A stretch of DNA of 64,000 nt from Rhodoferax sp. GW822-FHT02A01 (GCF_038784515.1 NZ_CP152376.1:1860001-1924000), one strand, 5' to 3'. Counted from the first letter of the stretch, positions 37,601-45,994 are shown. Notes: generated from the sequence alone by a model not told the origin. A program made the numbers and translations.

Positions 37601-40247
37601 GCAGGTGGGCCCTTATTACGCCTCGCAGAATGTGACCGCCGGTCGCGACATCGTGGTCAGCGGCGGGGCCTCGAGCAATGCCTATGCGGCCCTGCAATCC
37701 ACGCTGGGCAGCCAGAGCCTGAACGCAGGGGGCAACACCCAAATCCGGGGCGGCAACGGAACCGGCGCCTATGCCAGTGCCCAGGCCGGGCAGAGCCAGT
37801 ATCTGTACACCAACAACCTGAGTGTGCTCGGCGGGTCGGATGGGGCCTATGCCTCCCTGCAAGGCGCTTCGCAGAGCGCAGAGCACATCTACGGCATTGC
37901 GCTGGTGCAAGGCGGTAGCGGCACCGGCGCGTATGCCGAAGCGGTCAGCACCTCGGGTTCCCAGGGCTTCGGCAACCAGAGCACCTACTATTACGGCAAC
38001 GTCACCGACGGCATTACCGTGCAGGGTGGCAGTGGTTCGGGCGCCTACGCCTCGGTCCGCTCCGCCACGTCACAGGAAGTGCACAGCGCAGGCGACATCC
38101 AGGTACTGGCCGGCACTGGTGCCAACGCCAATGCCGAGATCAAGGCCACCACTTCGCAGAACGTGGGCGGCACCTCCACCTACTTCTACAGCTACCCAGC
38201 CAATACGCCCACCGGCAACGTGCTGGTGCAGGCCAGCGGTACGGGCACGGCACGCATTCTTGCCGGTGGCAACCAGACGGTCTATGCCGGCGGAAACATT
38301 GCGGTGATAGCCGGCAGCGGCGCCAACATGACGGCTTCCATCGAGTCCACGGCAGGCTCGCAGACCATAGGAAACAACACCCTCTCTACCAACGATCCCA
38401 CGGGCAATATCAGCGTGACCGGCGGCACGGGCACGGGTGCCGCGGCGTGGATACGCGCTGCGTCCAATCAGACCGTCATGCCGGGTGGAACGCTCACGGT
38501 AACGGGCGGCTCCGGCACCAATGCCTCGGCCTCTATCGAGTCCACCGCGGGCTCGCAGACCATTGGCAGCACTTACATCTATTCCTACGATCCAGGAGAC
38601 GGCATCGTGGTCCAGGGCGGCACAGGCAGCGGCGCAGCCGCCTGGATCAAGGCAGCAACTGGCCAGACCGTGGACACAGGCGGTGCGGTTGTCGTGGCTG
38701 GTGCTGGCGCCTATGCGGAAATAGTGTCCACCGCGGGCAATCAGACACTGGGCAACCGCCTGGGCGGCAGCTATGCGCCCACCAGCAGCATCACTGTCAC
38801 CGGTGGCACTACCGCCAATGCCTACGCCCGCGTTGCCGCATTGGCAGGTTCCCAGAATGTGCAGTCGTCTGGAACCATCAGCGTGGCGGGCGGCACCGGC
38901 GATGGTGCGGATGCCGTGTTGCTTGCAGCCACGGGGCAGACGGTGGGCACCTCCGGCAGTCTGTTGATCACGGGCGGCACTGCTTCTTCTGTGGCGGGCA
39001 ATGAAAGCGGGTTGCGCAACACGCTTTCGGGCGCGCAGAGCGTGCAGTCGGATCTGGGCATCGCCCTCACCGGTGGCGGTCTGGCGTCCAACACCTGGAT
39101 TCGCCAGGCTGGAACGGGGGCGCAGACCCTCAACACCAGTGGTGACCTGCAACTGCTGGCACCCACTGCGGGTGCGGAAAGGGTCAGTATCGACTCCGGT
39201 GTTGGCGGACAGACCGTGGTTGCGGGCGGTGTGGTCACGCTCGACAACGCAGGCGCCCATGAGATGCGGCTTTCCTCCGGTGCGGCGCAGAGCATCAATG
39301 CGGACTCCCTGACCATTCGCCTGAGCTCCACTACCGGCGCATCGCCGTTGACCGCGGTCACAGCCACCGCCAACCAGAGCATCGTTCTCAACGGCGTGGA
39401 CAGCAACAACCCGGCCACGCTGACCGTGTCCAACCTGAGCGCATCCAGCGGCTCCCAGGCTTTGCTGCAGTCCGGCGGCAATCAGACCATCACCATGAAC
39501 TATCTGGCGGCCGGGCAGATGCAGGTGGGCGATGCGAATGGGCAAGGCATTTCGAAGGTCTATGCCACGGGCAATCAGACCATCGTGGCGGGCGCATTGC
39601 TGGTGCAGGGCGGCTCCAGTGCAGCGGCCAGCTCCACCTTGAGCGATGGCACGACGCTGAGTGGCACCATGCTGATCAGCACCCTCAACGGTCAGGTGAG
39701 TGTGCATGCCGGTTTGGCGGGGCCTGCAATGCTGGACCCGCTCAACCTGAGCGTGGTATCCAATGGCTCCATTCTGGTGACCAGTGGATCAGCGTCCACC
39801 GCCAGCGCCGGTGTGACGGCCGGCATCATCAACATGACGGCCACCAACGGCAACATGGCCGTGGTCAGTGGCGGTGCTCCAGCGACCGTGACGGCTTCCA
39901 CCACGTCGACTGCTCCGGGGGCCAACACTTTCAACCTCAGCGCCTCCGGCGGTTTGACCATTGCCGGTGACGCCTCCATCACCGCGTCGGCGGGTGGCTC
40001 GGTGTTGCTGGGTGGGCCCTGCACCGGCTGCAGTACGGGGCTGGTCGGTCCCTTTACCGTGTCCGTACCGCCTGCGACTGCCACGGGCTCCAATGCGTCG
40101 TTGGGCAATGGGCTCTATCTGTGGACGTCGGACGTTGCCTCTCTGGACCAGTCTCTGCTGGACCTGATTGCAGCCGGCTATGACCTAGTGGTGGCAGAAG
40201 ACGGCACCGTCATCAGCCGCCGTCGCAACCTGGCTCGGTGCTATTGA
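31605..40247 (+). CDS. Giant two-partner secretion exoprotein (TpsA, filamentous haemagglutinin/CdrA-like adhesin)
   Basis: The product has 2880 residues. ATG 31605 is chosen over GTG 31584 because GGGAGG at 31591-31596 precedes it and a standard signal peptide follows, ending near 'SSAWAAGA'. The TPS secretion domain (about 37-300) carries 'NPNGI' near residue 113, used for recognition by the TpsB partner. 'KVVVWADGNTRYLGSL' and 'GNLLLDPLDILVSS' mark the end of the N-terminal beta-helix cap, near residues 380-445. The body is a Gly/Ser/Thr/Ala-rich beta-helix, including a repeat zone at about 2000-2460 and several Tyr-rich loops. Cysteine is almost absent: a pair near residue 865, a CTGC near 2806, and Cys2879, next to the last residue. 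No toxin domain is seen. It probably mediates surface adhesion or biofilm formation. Confidence 0.9.
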   Translation: MRSTNMHTRWQLSALALAIYLGFGSSAWAAGALPQGATVVNGQVGISQTNPNSLQIQATAGSIVNWQQFSIGSGNQVRIALPSSSSSMLNRVVGVDSSQLLGSLQSNGRIFLINPNGIVVGSGARIDASSFIASTLDMADGDFLAGKLRFMATSGAGAIRNDGVITAGPGGRVALIAPDIQNTGIIQAPDGQILLAAGRKLEISSLDFEGVTFEIQAPTDAVLNLGKLLAENGAVSVFAGTLRHSGEIRANRMEQDADGSIRLVASNALNLDSGSITTADGLAGGSIRFETTGGTTHVAGSVSAVGADGKGGSIQILGNRVALDAGARVDASGARGGGEVLVGGDFQGRNAAIQNAERVYVDADASLRADATQNGNGGKVVVWADGNTRYLGSLSARGAGDGKGGNAEVSGKQNLSFAGSADLGAAAGLSGNLLLDPLDILVSSTGGILTSVVDQFSDFSGNVVTISPTTLNSVKGNVTLQAERDIYFNSAVALTTAGAGLSATAGGTSFNAAGGGQIYLNQGITTNGGAVTLRAVGVTGSGTISTAGGAVDIKTSGNESYSSAISSGGGAVSLESQTGYVSGANVSAGSGAIAVTAATSIYGGDYSSTGNVSLHTTAGSISSGNVTGGTVNLSATGGSISGEYVNAATRVDATSSSSSIYLLNYASQPLRVGTLSAPSVINLNSSNGFEQAAGGSITAPSVYISSNYGSAQTGSLASPLRISSPQLTLQYLAADAHIQFVGNPTLTALTLQGSLAALSSTTVSGAANLGTFTLGTSGGNLSVTADSGAVSGFGSGFVLQVNDAGITAPTLNLLGGNVTLSAAGTLNIGTLNAASLYATAQGAVSLGSITTTGSSGIYVSTNACTASYVGCANSSPINATTLTAGGSGAVQLNTYDNGDITISGSLSASSATLSAGSTYYTSAYPYYYTMRTANNINVASATLSGGLSVSDNGAGNITLGSLTAGGAVNVSAGGTYKVVSGTYPYYQYLTTSNNINVAVAEPGTPAGSFQISNSGTGNISVTGVVNRPSGSISLSASNGSVTAANDLSANGTITVSAGGTTSATTLANVTSANGSVSLGAGGNLTVGQVSAGSMTASGNSSVNVSAGGDISFLSINSHSLGTAGVSLSSSSGSIKTRQDNTSADISTNGNVTLSANDLGNGVIGDSSFTNPLDIVSGLLTSNAITLSAGKDIGALGKTVNADTLGTLSVTSLGGKFFVAAQTGDGVTQQSLSTIRLSASAAGMGASGTSSLSTLDLNINAISDGSNITLGDVVRSTGSLNEFRFTTSNGGLAIGNINLNTSGYNQLYLNAAGALTQTSPVTTNNISAGYIYLNSAGNPMTLGNVSASSLTAGNMVDIYGGDVTTGALNGPGVQVTGANLSLASVTTTGTNRGYYSAYYYVPRVGYNIYVTDELRLTASGTLTTAGAISSQTSAIVSANGLTVNAGSGTVTGGHTYTGYYADTVNLNSGTGALSVANVSSYNVTAQGNSLTMGTVSANNGLSLGSATTTSLTTAGLSGSGSVTLNAGSFSTGNITTSGGLNLTANATGAQTYLPGAISISSAYTTINATNGINLSSATVTAPSATLNATAGDITATLTGTTSLTLNTGGMFTVSSLSALTSLNVTADGSVAGAGGGSSVTDSANQVMKVQSPVGALAVTLKPSAAGISERYTETSAAVTDMTLSTSGTLGSGSSINVSAPSANITTSSVAMANGSLTLSTDGDINLTSVTTGGGAVNVYSGSGTVNLTSVGTGGGSVTARTAGDTTKNVNVVSVNTLGGSVGLTADNGSITGTGALAIDMRNGAGAASGTLTLLAEQGSIGSGATPLLTSGAITLDARSKDDLVVDVANTALTNLYITTQASGAGTVQVTNSNYSGLAIGRVGGTDLNLSGLNPTATGSFSLSARDGNINVTSDIGNLYNLTLNAGYGNGAGDLNIVATGGVARSVATTNSMSLQAGRDITISAGANAAESVSVQSGYSMTLQAERDIQVLANGGSAAVKQVGPYYASQNVTAGRDIVVSGGASSNAYAALQSTLGSQSLNAGGNTQIRGGNGTGAYASAQAGQSQYLYTNNLSVLGGSDGAYASLQGASQSAEHIYGIALVQGGSGTGAYAEAVSTSGSQGFGNQSTYYYGNVTDGITVQGGSGSGAYASVRSATSQEVHSAGDIQVLAGTGANANAEIKATTSQNVGGTSTYFYSYPANTPTGNVLVQASGTGTARILAGGNQTVYAGGNIAVIAGSGANMTASIESTAGSQTIGNNTLSTNDPTGNISVTGGTGTGAAAWIRAASNQTVMPGGTLTVTGGSGTNASASIESTAGSQTIGSTYIYSYDPGDGIVVQGGTGSGAAAWIKAATGQTVDTGGAVVVAGAGAYAEIVSTAGNQTLGNRLGGSYAPTSSITVTGGTTANAYARVAALAGSQNVQSSGTISVAGGTGDGADAVLLAATGQTVGTSGSLLITGGTASSVAGNESGLRNTLSGAQSVQSDLGIALTGGGLASNTWIRQAGTGAQTLNTSGDLQLLAPTAGAERVSIDSGVGGQTVVAGGVVTLDNAGAHEMRLSSGAAQSINADSLTIRLSSTTGASPLTAVTATANQSIVLNGVDSNNPATLTVSNLSASSGSQALLQSGGNQTITMNYLAAGQMQVGDANGQGISKVYATGNQTIVAGALLVQGGSSAAASSTLSDGTTLSGTMLISTLNGQVSVHAGLAGPAMLDPLNLSVVSNGSILVTSGSASTASAGVTAGIINMTATNGNMAVVSGGAPATVTASTTSTAPGANTFNLSASGGLTIAGDASITASAGGSVLLGGPCTGCSTGLVGPFTVSVPPATATGSNASLGNGLYLWTSDVASLDQSLLDLIAAGYDLVVAEDGTVISRRRNLARCY
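37600..38990 (+). repeat. Tandem repeat zone within the TpsA exoprotein
   Basis: About 30-35-residue units recur here with the pattern 'GxIxVxGGxGxxAxAxI.S/A...Q.V'. Recurrent pieces include 'GGSGSGAYASV', 'GGTGTGAAAWI', 'GGTGSGAAAWI' and 'SIESTAGSQTIG' (twice). The units are imperfect and in frame. Every second or third unit carries a Tyr-rich insert such as 'STYYYGN' or 'STYFYSYP'. This is probably beta-helix rungs expanded by duplication. Confidence 0.65.
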
Positions 40248-40256
40248 GGGGCCAGC

Positions 40257-41723
40257 ATGAAACACCCTCTTACAGCCATGATCACCGCGTCCTCCTCTGT
40301 GCCGCGTTGGGCGCTGTGCCTGCTGATGATGCTGGCAGCGGCCATACCAAATGCAGCGCGGGCGCAGCAGCCCGCCGGGCAGGTGCAGCACCTGCAAGGC
40401 ATGGCCACGGCGCAGCAACCTGGGGCCGCCGCCCGCTTCATCGCCGCGGGGGACAGCATTGCCGAAGGTGATGTCATCACCACCACGGAGAAGGGCTATG
40501 CCGTGGTGGCGTTCACCGATGGCACCAAGATCACCTTGCGTCCGGCCACCACTTTTGCAGTGGAGCGCTATGCGCACAACGAAGGCACCGAAGCTGGCCT
40601 GATGCGTCTGATCAAAGGCGGCATGCGCGCGGTGACGGGCCTGATCAACAAGATCAATCCCGGTGCACTGCAGTTCCGTGCATCGACTGCCACCATTGGC
40701 ATCCGAGGCACCAGTTTTGATGCGCGCCTGTGCAACGAGGACTGCCGCTCTGAAGACCGTGCAGCGCAGTCGCGGCCACCGCCCGCTGCAGTGCTGGCCA
40801 GCGATCTGGTGGTGGCACGCCTGATCAAGGTCTCGGGTGACGTCACCGCGCAGCAGGAGGGCAAGCCGGTGCGGCATTTGCTGGAAGGCGCTCCGCTGTA
40901 TATGGGGGACGCTTTGCAGACGGGGCCCGATGCCACTGCGCTGGTAGGATTTCGCGACCAGTCGCGTCTGGCAGTCAACCCGCAGACGCTGGTCAGGATC
41001 AATGGCTTCAGCTATTCCAGCGCGCGCCAACCGAACAACTTTGCCTTGCAACTGCTGCATGGCGGGCTGCGCATGTTTACGGGCCTGATTGCCAAGGCCC
41101 AGCCGCAAGCGGTGTCTGTGCGCACGCTGGTAGCCACCATAGGCATTCGCGGCACCGGCATGGACATCAGCTGCGAAGGCCCTTGTGCTGACGGTGCCGG
41201 CACTGGGGAAGGCGCCTCACCTGCGCCTGCTCTGCTTGCGGCGGGTGACGGACTGTTCATGCACACCTGGCTGGGTCTGACCTTCCTGGATGGTGGTGGC
41301 AGCAGTGTGGATGTGCCACTGGATGCGGTCGGCTTTGTCGGGGCGGACCGCATGCCCCGTCTGCTGGCCGCACTGCCCGAGTTCATGAACAGCTTCAAAG
41401 TACCGCGGCCAGATATGGAGTCGGTCGACTGGGACGCTCTCTTTGGCGCGCAGGCCTACAGCGGTGAAGATGGCTTGTATCTGTTTGTGCGCGACGGCCA
41501 TGTGTTTCTGGAGACGGCCAACGGCAGGCGTGACTTTGGTGTGGGCGAGGCCGGCTTTGTCGGCGGCGACAACCTGCCGCGTCGCTTGGCACCACCCGTG
41601 CCGCGCTTCCTGAGTGACGATCCATTCCCGATCCCGGAACTGTTTGTGAGCGGTGACAAACGCATACTGCAGTTGTTTGGTGCCACGCTGGGACAGCCCG
41701 GCCAGGAAATTTGCAGGCTATGA
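40257..41723 (+). CDS. Secreted protein with two FecR domains, in a TPS locus
   Basis: The product has 488 residues. A signal peptide runs to about residue 38 ('NAARAQQP'). Two FecR-type beta domains follow: one near 65-160 with 'FTDGTKITLRPATTFAVERY' and 'ASTATIGIRGTSFD', and one near 205-310 with 'GFRDQSRLAVNPQTLVRI' and 'LVATIGIRGTGMD'. Unlike classical FecR there is no transmembrane anti-sigma region, and no FecI sigma gene is adjacent. It is encoded between the exoprotein and its transporter, overlapping the latter's start. A periplasmic or surface accessory role in TpsA handling is inferred. Confidence 0.8.
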   Translation: MKHPLTAMITASSSVPRWALCLLMMLAAAIPNAARAQQPAGQVQHLQGMATAQQPGAAARFIAAGDSIAEGDVITTTEKGYAVVAFTDGTKITLRPATTFAVERYAHNEGTEAGLMRLIKGGMRAVTGLINKINPGALQFRASTATIGIRGTSFDARLCNEDCRSEDRAAQSRPPPAAVLASDLVVARLIKVSGDVTAQQEGKPVRHLLEGAPLYMGDALQTGPDATALVGFRDQSRLAVNPQTLVRINGFSYSSARQPNNFALQLLHGGLRMFTGLIAKAQPQAVSVRTLVATIGIRGTGMDISCEGPCADGAGTGEGASPAPALLAAGDGLFMHTWLGLTFLDGGGSSVDVPLDAVGFVGADRMPRLLAALPEFMNSFKVPRPDMESVDWDALFGAQAYSGEDGLYLFVRDGHVFLETANGRRDFGVGEAGFVGGDNLPRRLAPPVPRFLSDDPFPIPELFVSGDKRILQLFGATLGQPGQEICRL

Positions 41724-43303
41724 ATCCCATGACGCCCACACACTTCTCCAAGCTGCCTCTGCTGGCGTCGACGGTGCTGTCGCAGCTGGCCTTCAACCCA
41801 TCCGCCATGGCGCAGCAGACTCCGCCAGCCGTTGCGGTGCCAGCTGAGCCCACCCTGGATATCCGCAGCTATATGATCGATGGCAACAACCCGTTGTCAG
41901 ACGCGCAAACTGCCCTGTTGCTGCAGCCCTATACCGGAGAGCAGCGCAAACTCAGCCAGATTGAGCAGGCGGCGCTGGCGCTGGAGAAGGCGTTGCGCGA
42001 GCGCGGCTATATATTTCACCGCGTGTTTGTGCCCGTGCAGAAACCACAGAATGGCAAGGTCACGCTGCAGGTCATTGCTTTTCGCGTGGGCCAGGTGACG
42101 GTGATGGGCAACCAGAGTTTCTCCACCGGAAACATCCGCCACAGCCTGCCCAACCTGCAGGAAGGCAGCGTGCCTGATATCCGCGAAGTCGGGCAGGATC
42201 TGACTGCAGCCAATGCCAATCCGGCCAAGCAGGTCACGGTCACCTTCAAGGAGTCGGCCCAGTCAGATGCGGTGGATGCTGATCTGCGGGTCAAGGACTC
42301 GGATCCATTGAGCTATTTCGTGAGCTACACAGGCAATCTGCCCGCTGCGGCCAAGAACCCGGATGACACAGTGGCCCGCGTGGGTTTGGGTGTGCAGCAC
42401 GCCAACCTGTGGGACCGCGACCACGTGGGGTCCCTGACCTATAGCACCGACCCCAGCAAGCAGGACAAGGTGTCGCTCTGGGGGGCGTACTACCAGTTCC
42501 CCATCTATGGGCAAGGCTTGAATGTCTCGGCTTACTACACCAGCTCCGACGTCAACTCCGGCCTGGGCAGCCTGGGGCTGCCCGACGTGTCCGGCAAAGG
42601 CGAGTTTCTGGGCGCACGTGTCACCTATTCGTTGCCGCGCAACGGCCCAGCTTCCCAGACGCTGGGCCTGGCGCTGGACGACCGGCACTTTGACCAAGGC
42701 CTGCCGGGAACCAATGTGGCCTCCTTTCCGGCGTCGCTCAAATATACCTTCCGACGTGACGAGAGCTGGGGCACGGTAGGTGCCAATGTGGAATATGCCG
42801 TCAACACCAGCGAGGGCAGTGACAACAACCAGGCCAACTACACGGCCCAGGCTGCGGACTGGAATTGGGAGGCATGGCGCGCCGGGCTGGATTTCAGCTA
42901 CCGCGGCAGCCAGTGGTACTGGGCCGCCAGGTTGCGCGCCCAGGCCAGCTCCAGCCGGCTCATTACTGGCGAAAAGATGAGCCTGGGCGGTGCCGGATCG
43001 GTACGCGGTTTTACTGATGCGGTGGTGCGGGGTGACATGGGCTACTTCTGGAGTCTGGAGGCAACCGGTCCGGAAATGTTGCTGCCTCTGCTGCGCCCTG
43101 TGCTTTTCGTGGAAGGCGGACAAGTGCAATCCAACGGCGCGGTGGCCGACCACGAAGAGCTGGCCAGTGTGGGCGCAGGTATACGCTGGAGTTATCAGAA
43201 ACTCGATGTCTCTGCCGATCTGGCTTTGGCAACCAAGGTCAACAGCGCGGAGAAGCAGACCGACCCGATGCGGCTGCACCTCAGTGCCATTTATCGCTTC
43301 TAG
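41720..43303 (+). CDS. TpsB outer-membrane transporter (ShlB/FhaC/HecB family)
   Basis: The product has 527 residues from ATG 41720, overlapping the FecR-protein stop (ATGA); TTG 41711 is an alternative. After a signal peptide ending near 'SAMAQQ' come two POTRA domains (about 45-195), then a 16-strand barrel. 'GGAGSVRGFTDAVVRGD' near residue 420 is the VRGF motif of the L6 loop typical of Omp85/TpsB. The C-terminal residue is Phe. It secretes the TpsA exoprotein across the outer membrane. Its stop codon directly abuts that of the convergent GGDEF-EAL gene. Confidence 0.93.
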   Translation: MNPMTPTHFSKLPLLASTVLSQLAFNPSAMAQQTPPAVAVPAEPTLDIRSYMIDGNNPLSDAQTALLLQPYTGEQRKLSQIEQAALALEKALRERGYIFHRVFVPVQKPQNGKVTLQVIAFRVGQVTVMGNQSFSTGNIRHSLPNLQEGSVPDIREVGQDLTAANANPAKQVTVTFKESAQSDAVDADLRVKDSDPLSYFVSYTGNLPAAAKNPDDTVARVGLGVQHANLWDRDHVGSLTYSTDPSKQDKVSLWGAYYQFPIYGQGLNVSAYYTSSDVNSGLGSLGLPDVSGKGEFLGARVTYSLPRNGPASQTLGLALDDRHFDQGLPGTNVASFPASLKYTFRRDESWGTVGANVEYAVNTSEGSDNNQANYTAQAADWNWEAWRAGLDFSYRGSQWYWAARLRAQASSSRLITGEKMSLGGAGSVRGFTDAVVRGDMGYFWSLEATGPEMLLPLLRPVLFVEGGQVQSNGAVADHEELASVGAGIRWSYQKLDVSADLALATKVNSAEKQTDPMRLHLSAIYRF

Positions 43304-45994
43304 TCACGCCAGGTTCTTGACGGGCTTTGGCAGCGTGGACAGCAAGTGCTGCTCGAACTCCTCCACCGGGCAGGGCTTGCCGAACAGATAGCCCTGGAAG
43401 TCGCGGCAGCCCAGGCTGAGCAGGAAGTCGCGTTGCGCCTGGGTTTCCACGCCCTCGGCGATCACGTGCAGCGAGAGGTTTTCGGCCAGGTTGATGACGG
43501 TCTGCGCGATGGCGGCGTCCTTGGCATCCAGCAACAGATCGCGCACAAAGGACTGGTCGATCTTGAGCTGGTCCAGTGGCAGGCGCTGCAGGTAGGACAG
43601 TGAGGAATAGCCGGTGCCAAAGTCGTCCAGCGAGAAGGCGATGCCCAGCGCGTGCAGCGCGGCCATCTTGCCCACGGTCTCCTGAATGCTGTTGACCATC
43701 AGGCTCTCGGTCAGTTCCAGCTTGAGCTGGCGTGCATCTATGCCCGCGGCCTGCACGATGGACTGCACCTGCTCCACAAACTGGCTTTGCCGGAACTGGC
43801 GTGCGCTCACGTTGACGGCGATGGTCAAGTGGGAGAAGGCATCCTGGGTGGACCAGCGTTTGAGCTGGTCGCAGGCGGCTTCCAGTACCCAGGTACCTAC
43901 GGGCAATATCAGTCCGGTGTCTTCGGCCAGCGCGATGAAGTCCGATGGCAATACCATTCCGCGCCGCGGATGCTGCCAGCGTACCAGTGCCTCGGCACCC
44001 TGAATCTGGCCATCGGCATTGACCTGGGGTTGGTAGTACACCCGCAGCTCACCTTGCGCGATGGCGTGACGCAGTTCAACTTCCATGGCCGCACGGGCAT
44101 CCACGGCCAGCTGCATGCGGGGATCGAAGAAGCGGACCGTGTTGCGGCCAGCCGCCTTGGCCTGGTACATGGCGGTATCCGAGCGCTTGAGCAATTCATC
44201 GGCGCTGACGTTCTGGCTGTTGAACAATGCCAGGCCGATGCTGGCGCTGCACAGGTAGTCATGCTGGAAGCCGCCATGCGCATTGGTTGCAAGCTCCAGG
44301 TTGTAGGGCTGGTGCAGTGAGGAGAGGATTTTTTCCGCCACGGATTCGGCCTGGCTGGCAGCCAACGTGCTCTCGTCGAGATCCTCCAGAATCACCACAA
44401 ACTCGTCGCCCCCCATGCGCGCAGCGGTATCGCCCATCCGCACACAGCTTTGCAGGCGTTTGGCCACTTCGATCAACAACTGGTCGCCCACGCCATGGCC
44501 CAGCGTGTCATTGAGCATCTTGAAGTTGTCCAGATCGATCATCAGGAGCGCGGCATGGCGGTGGTGCCGCTCACATCCCACCATGGCGCGGTTCAGACGT
44601 TCCAGCATCAGCCGTCGGTTGGGCAGGTTGGTCAGTGGGTCGTAATAGGCCAGCATCTCGATCTTCTCCGCGTTGGCCAGACGCTCGGAAATGTCGCGGA
44701 TCGAGGTGTGCACATGCAGATGCTTGGACCAGTAGAAATGGCTGGACCGCACCTCCACATCCACCAGCCGGCCGTCCTTGCGGCGCAGACGTGTCTCCCG
44801 GGAAATCGGCTCCGCGGTCAGATCCGTATGTTGGAGGATGGCGTTGCGGGCCACTTCGTCGGGCCAGCACTCCTGCCACTTGTGATCATCAAAGTCCAGC
44901 AGCTCCCTGCGGCTGTAGCCGAGCAGGCGGCAGAAGCGGTCATTGACCTCCACCAGCCGGCCCATGGAGTCGGTGATCTGGATGCCGTCACTGGCATTGC
45001 GCAAATACATTCTGTTGCGCAGGTTTTCTTGTGTCGCGCGCTGCAGCATTCCCGACAAGACCAGACCCAGTGCAATCGTGACTGCGGCAAAGCAGATCAC
45101 CGTTGCAATGACCTTGTTGCGCTCGGTCGTCCAGCCCGCCAGGTAGTCTGAACTGGCCACGCCGGCCAGCACCATCAGGTGCGCCTTCTGCATACGCAAA
45201 AAGGAGTAGATGCGTTCCTCGCCGTCTACGGCGTTGGGGGTGTAGAAGGTCGTGGCCGTGGCACCACTTTCATAGGCCTTGCGGAACTCGGAAGAGATGA
45301 CCTTGTTGCCCACCGTGCCGGCGGGCATGTTCGGCAAAGGCGGGAAACGCACGATCAGCCCCAGCTCCCTGTCACGCAGGGCGATGGTTCCCTTGCGGCC
45401 CAGATCGAACTGGGACAACATGTTCTGGAACTGGTCAAGCGCCACGGCACCAAAGACGATGCCCGCAAAGGCACCGCCCGGGAAGTTGTATCGGCGCGCA
45501 AAGATGATGATGTTGTGTTGCTGCAGTCGCCCGACGACGGGTTTGCTGATGGCCAGTTCCTTGCCGGTGGTGCTATCCCGGAGTTGCTGGTAGTAGTCCC
45601 GGTCGGTAATGTCGACCGATGTGGGCTGATTCGATTCGCTGCGCAGAAACACACGGCCCTGTGCGTCGGAGATGCGCACGCCCTCGACTTCCGGCACGCG
45701 CTCCTGGAAGCGTGCAAAAGCATCGCGCACCAGGGCGGTCTTCACCGGCTTGCCGCCGATGACCTGCTGCTCCATGTCATCCACCAGATATTGCAGCGCC
45801 AGGTCGATCTTGTCGATGCTCGACGCCAGGTTGTGCTCCACCGCATTGGCGATGTTGCGGGTCTGAACCTCGGCCTGCTGGACGTATTGCAACTTGCTCT
45901 GATTGAGCCAATACGCTGACGCGGCAATGGCCAGCAGATTGACGCCCAACAACACCCCGATCAGCAGAACCTGTATGGACCGTGCACGCGACAT
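43304..45994 (-). CDS. Membrane GGDEF-EAL cyclic-di-GMP enzyme with Cache and PAS sensors
   Basis: The product has 896 residues. TM helix 1 is at about 8-30; a periplasmic Cache-like sensor spans about 35-285; TM helix 2 is at about 290-312. A PAS domain follows (about 325-440), then GGDEF with the intact motif 'MGGDEFVVI' near residue 530, and EAL with 'EALVRW' near 667 plus 'DDFGTGYSSLSYL' near 790. Both catalytic motifs look intact, so it could make or degrade c-di-GMP. Next to a large adhesin locus it is a candidate controller of surface attachment; this is an inference from position. Confidence 0.92.
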   Translation of the reverse strand: MSRARSIQVLLIGVLLGVNLLAIAASAYWLNQSKLQYVQQAEVQTRNIANAVEHNLASSIDKIDLALQYLVDDMEQQVIGGKPVKTALVRDAFARFQERVPEVEGVRISDAQGRVFLRSESNQPTSVDITDRDYYQQLRDSTTGKELAISKPVVGRLQQHNIIIFARRYNFPGGAFAGIVFGAVALDQFQNMLSQFDLGRKGTIALRDRELGLIVRFPPLPNMPAGTVGNKVISSEFRKAYESGATATTFYTPNAVDGEERIYSFLRMQKAHLMVLAGVASSDYLAGWTTERNKVIATVICFAAVTIALGLVLSGMLQRATQENLRNRMYLRNASDGIQITDSMGRLVEVNDRFCRLLGYSRRELLDFDDHKWQECWPDEVARNAILQHTDLTAEPISRETRLRRKDGRLVDVEVRSSHFYWSKHLHVHTSIRDISERLANAEKIEMLAYYDPLTNLPNRRLMLERLNRAMVGCERHHRHAALLMIDLDNFKMLNDTLGHGVGDQLLIEVAKRLQSCVRMGDTAARMGGDEFVVILEDLDESTLAASQAESVAEKILSSLHQPYNLELATNAHGGFQHDYLCSASIGLALFNSQNVSADELLKRSDTAMYQAKAAGRNTVRFFDPRMQLAVDARAAMEVELRHAIAQGELRVYYQPQVNADGQIQGAEALVRWQHPRRGMVLPSDFIALAEDTGLILPVGTWVLEAACDQLKRWSTQDAFSHLTIAVNVSARQFRQSQFVEQVQSIVQAAGIDARQLKLELTESLMVNSIQETVGKMAALHALGIAFSLDDFGTGYSSLSYLQRLPLDQLKIDQSFVRDLLLDAKDAAIAQTVINLAENLSLHVIAEGVETQAQRDFLLSLGCRDFQGYLFGKPCPVEEFEQHLLSTLPKPVKNLA

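Noticed and set aside
36108..37910. 600-residue minus-strand open frame within the exoprotein gene
   Set aside because: It arises from the repetitive GC-rich coding strand; it has no motif, no ribosome site, and the plus-strand reading is far more plausible.
37600..38990. CRISPR-like repeats
   Set aside because: The repeats are in frame, imperfect and protein-coding, without constant direct repeats and unique spacers; no cas genes are present.
40257..41723. Classical FecR anti-sigma factor
   Set aside because: It has a signal peptide and two FecR domains but no cytoplasmic anti-sigma segment or transmembrane helix, and no fecI gene adjacent.
31605..43303. Contact-dependent inhibition (CdiA/CdiB) system
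   Set aside because: The exoprotein has no C-terminal toxin domain or VENN-like motif, and no small immunity gene follows it.
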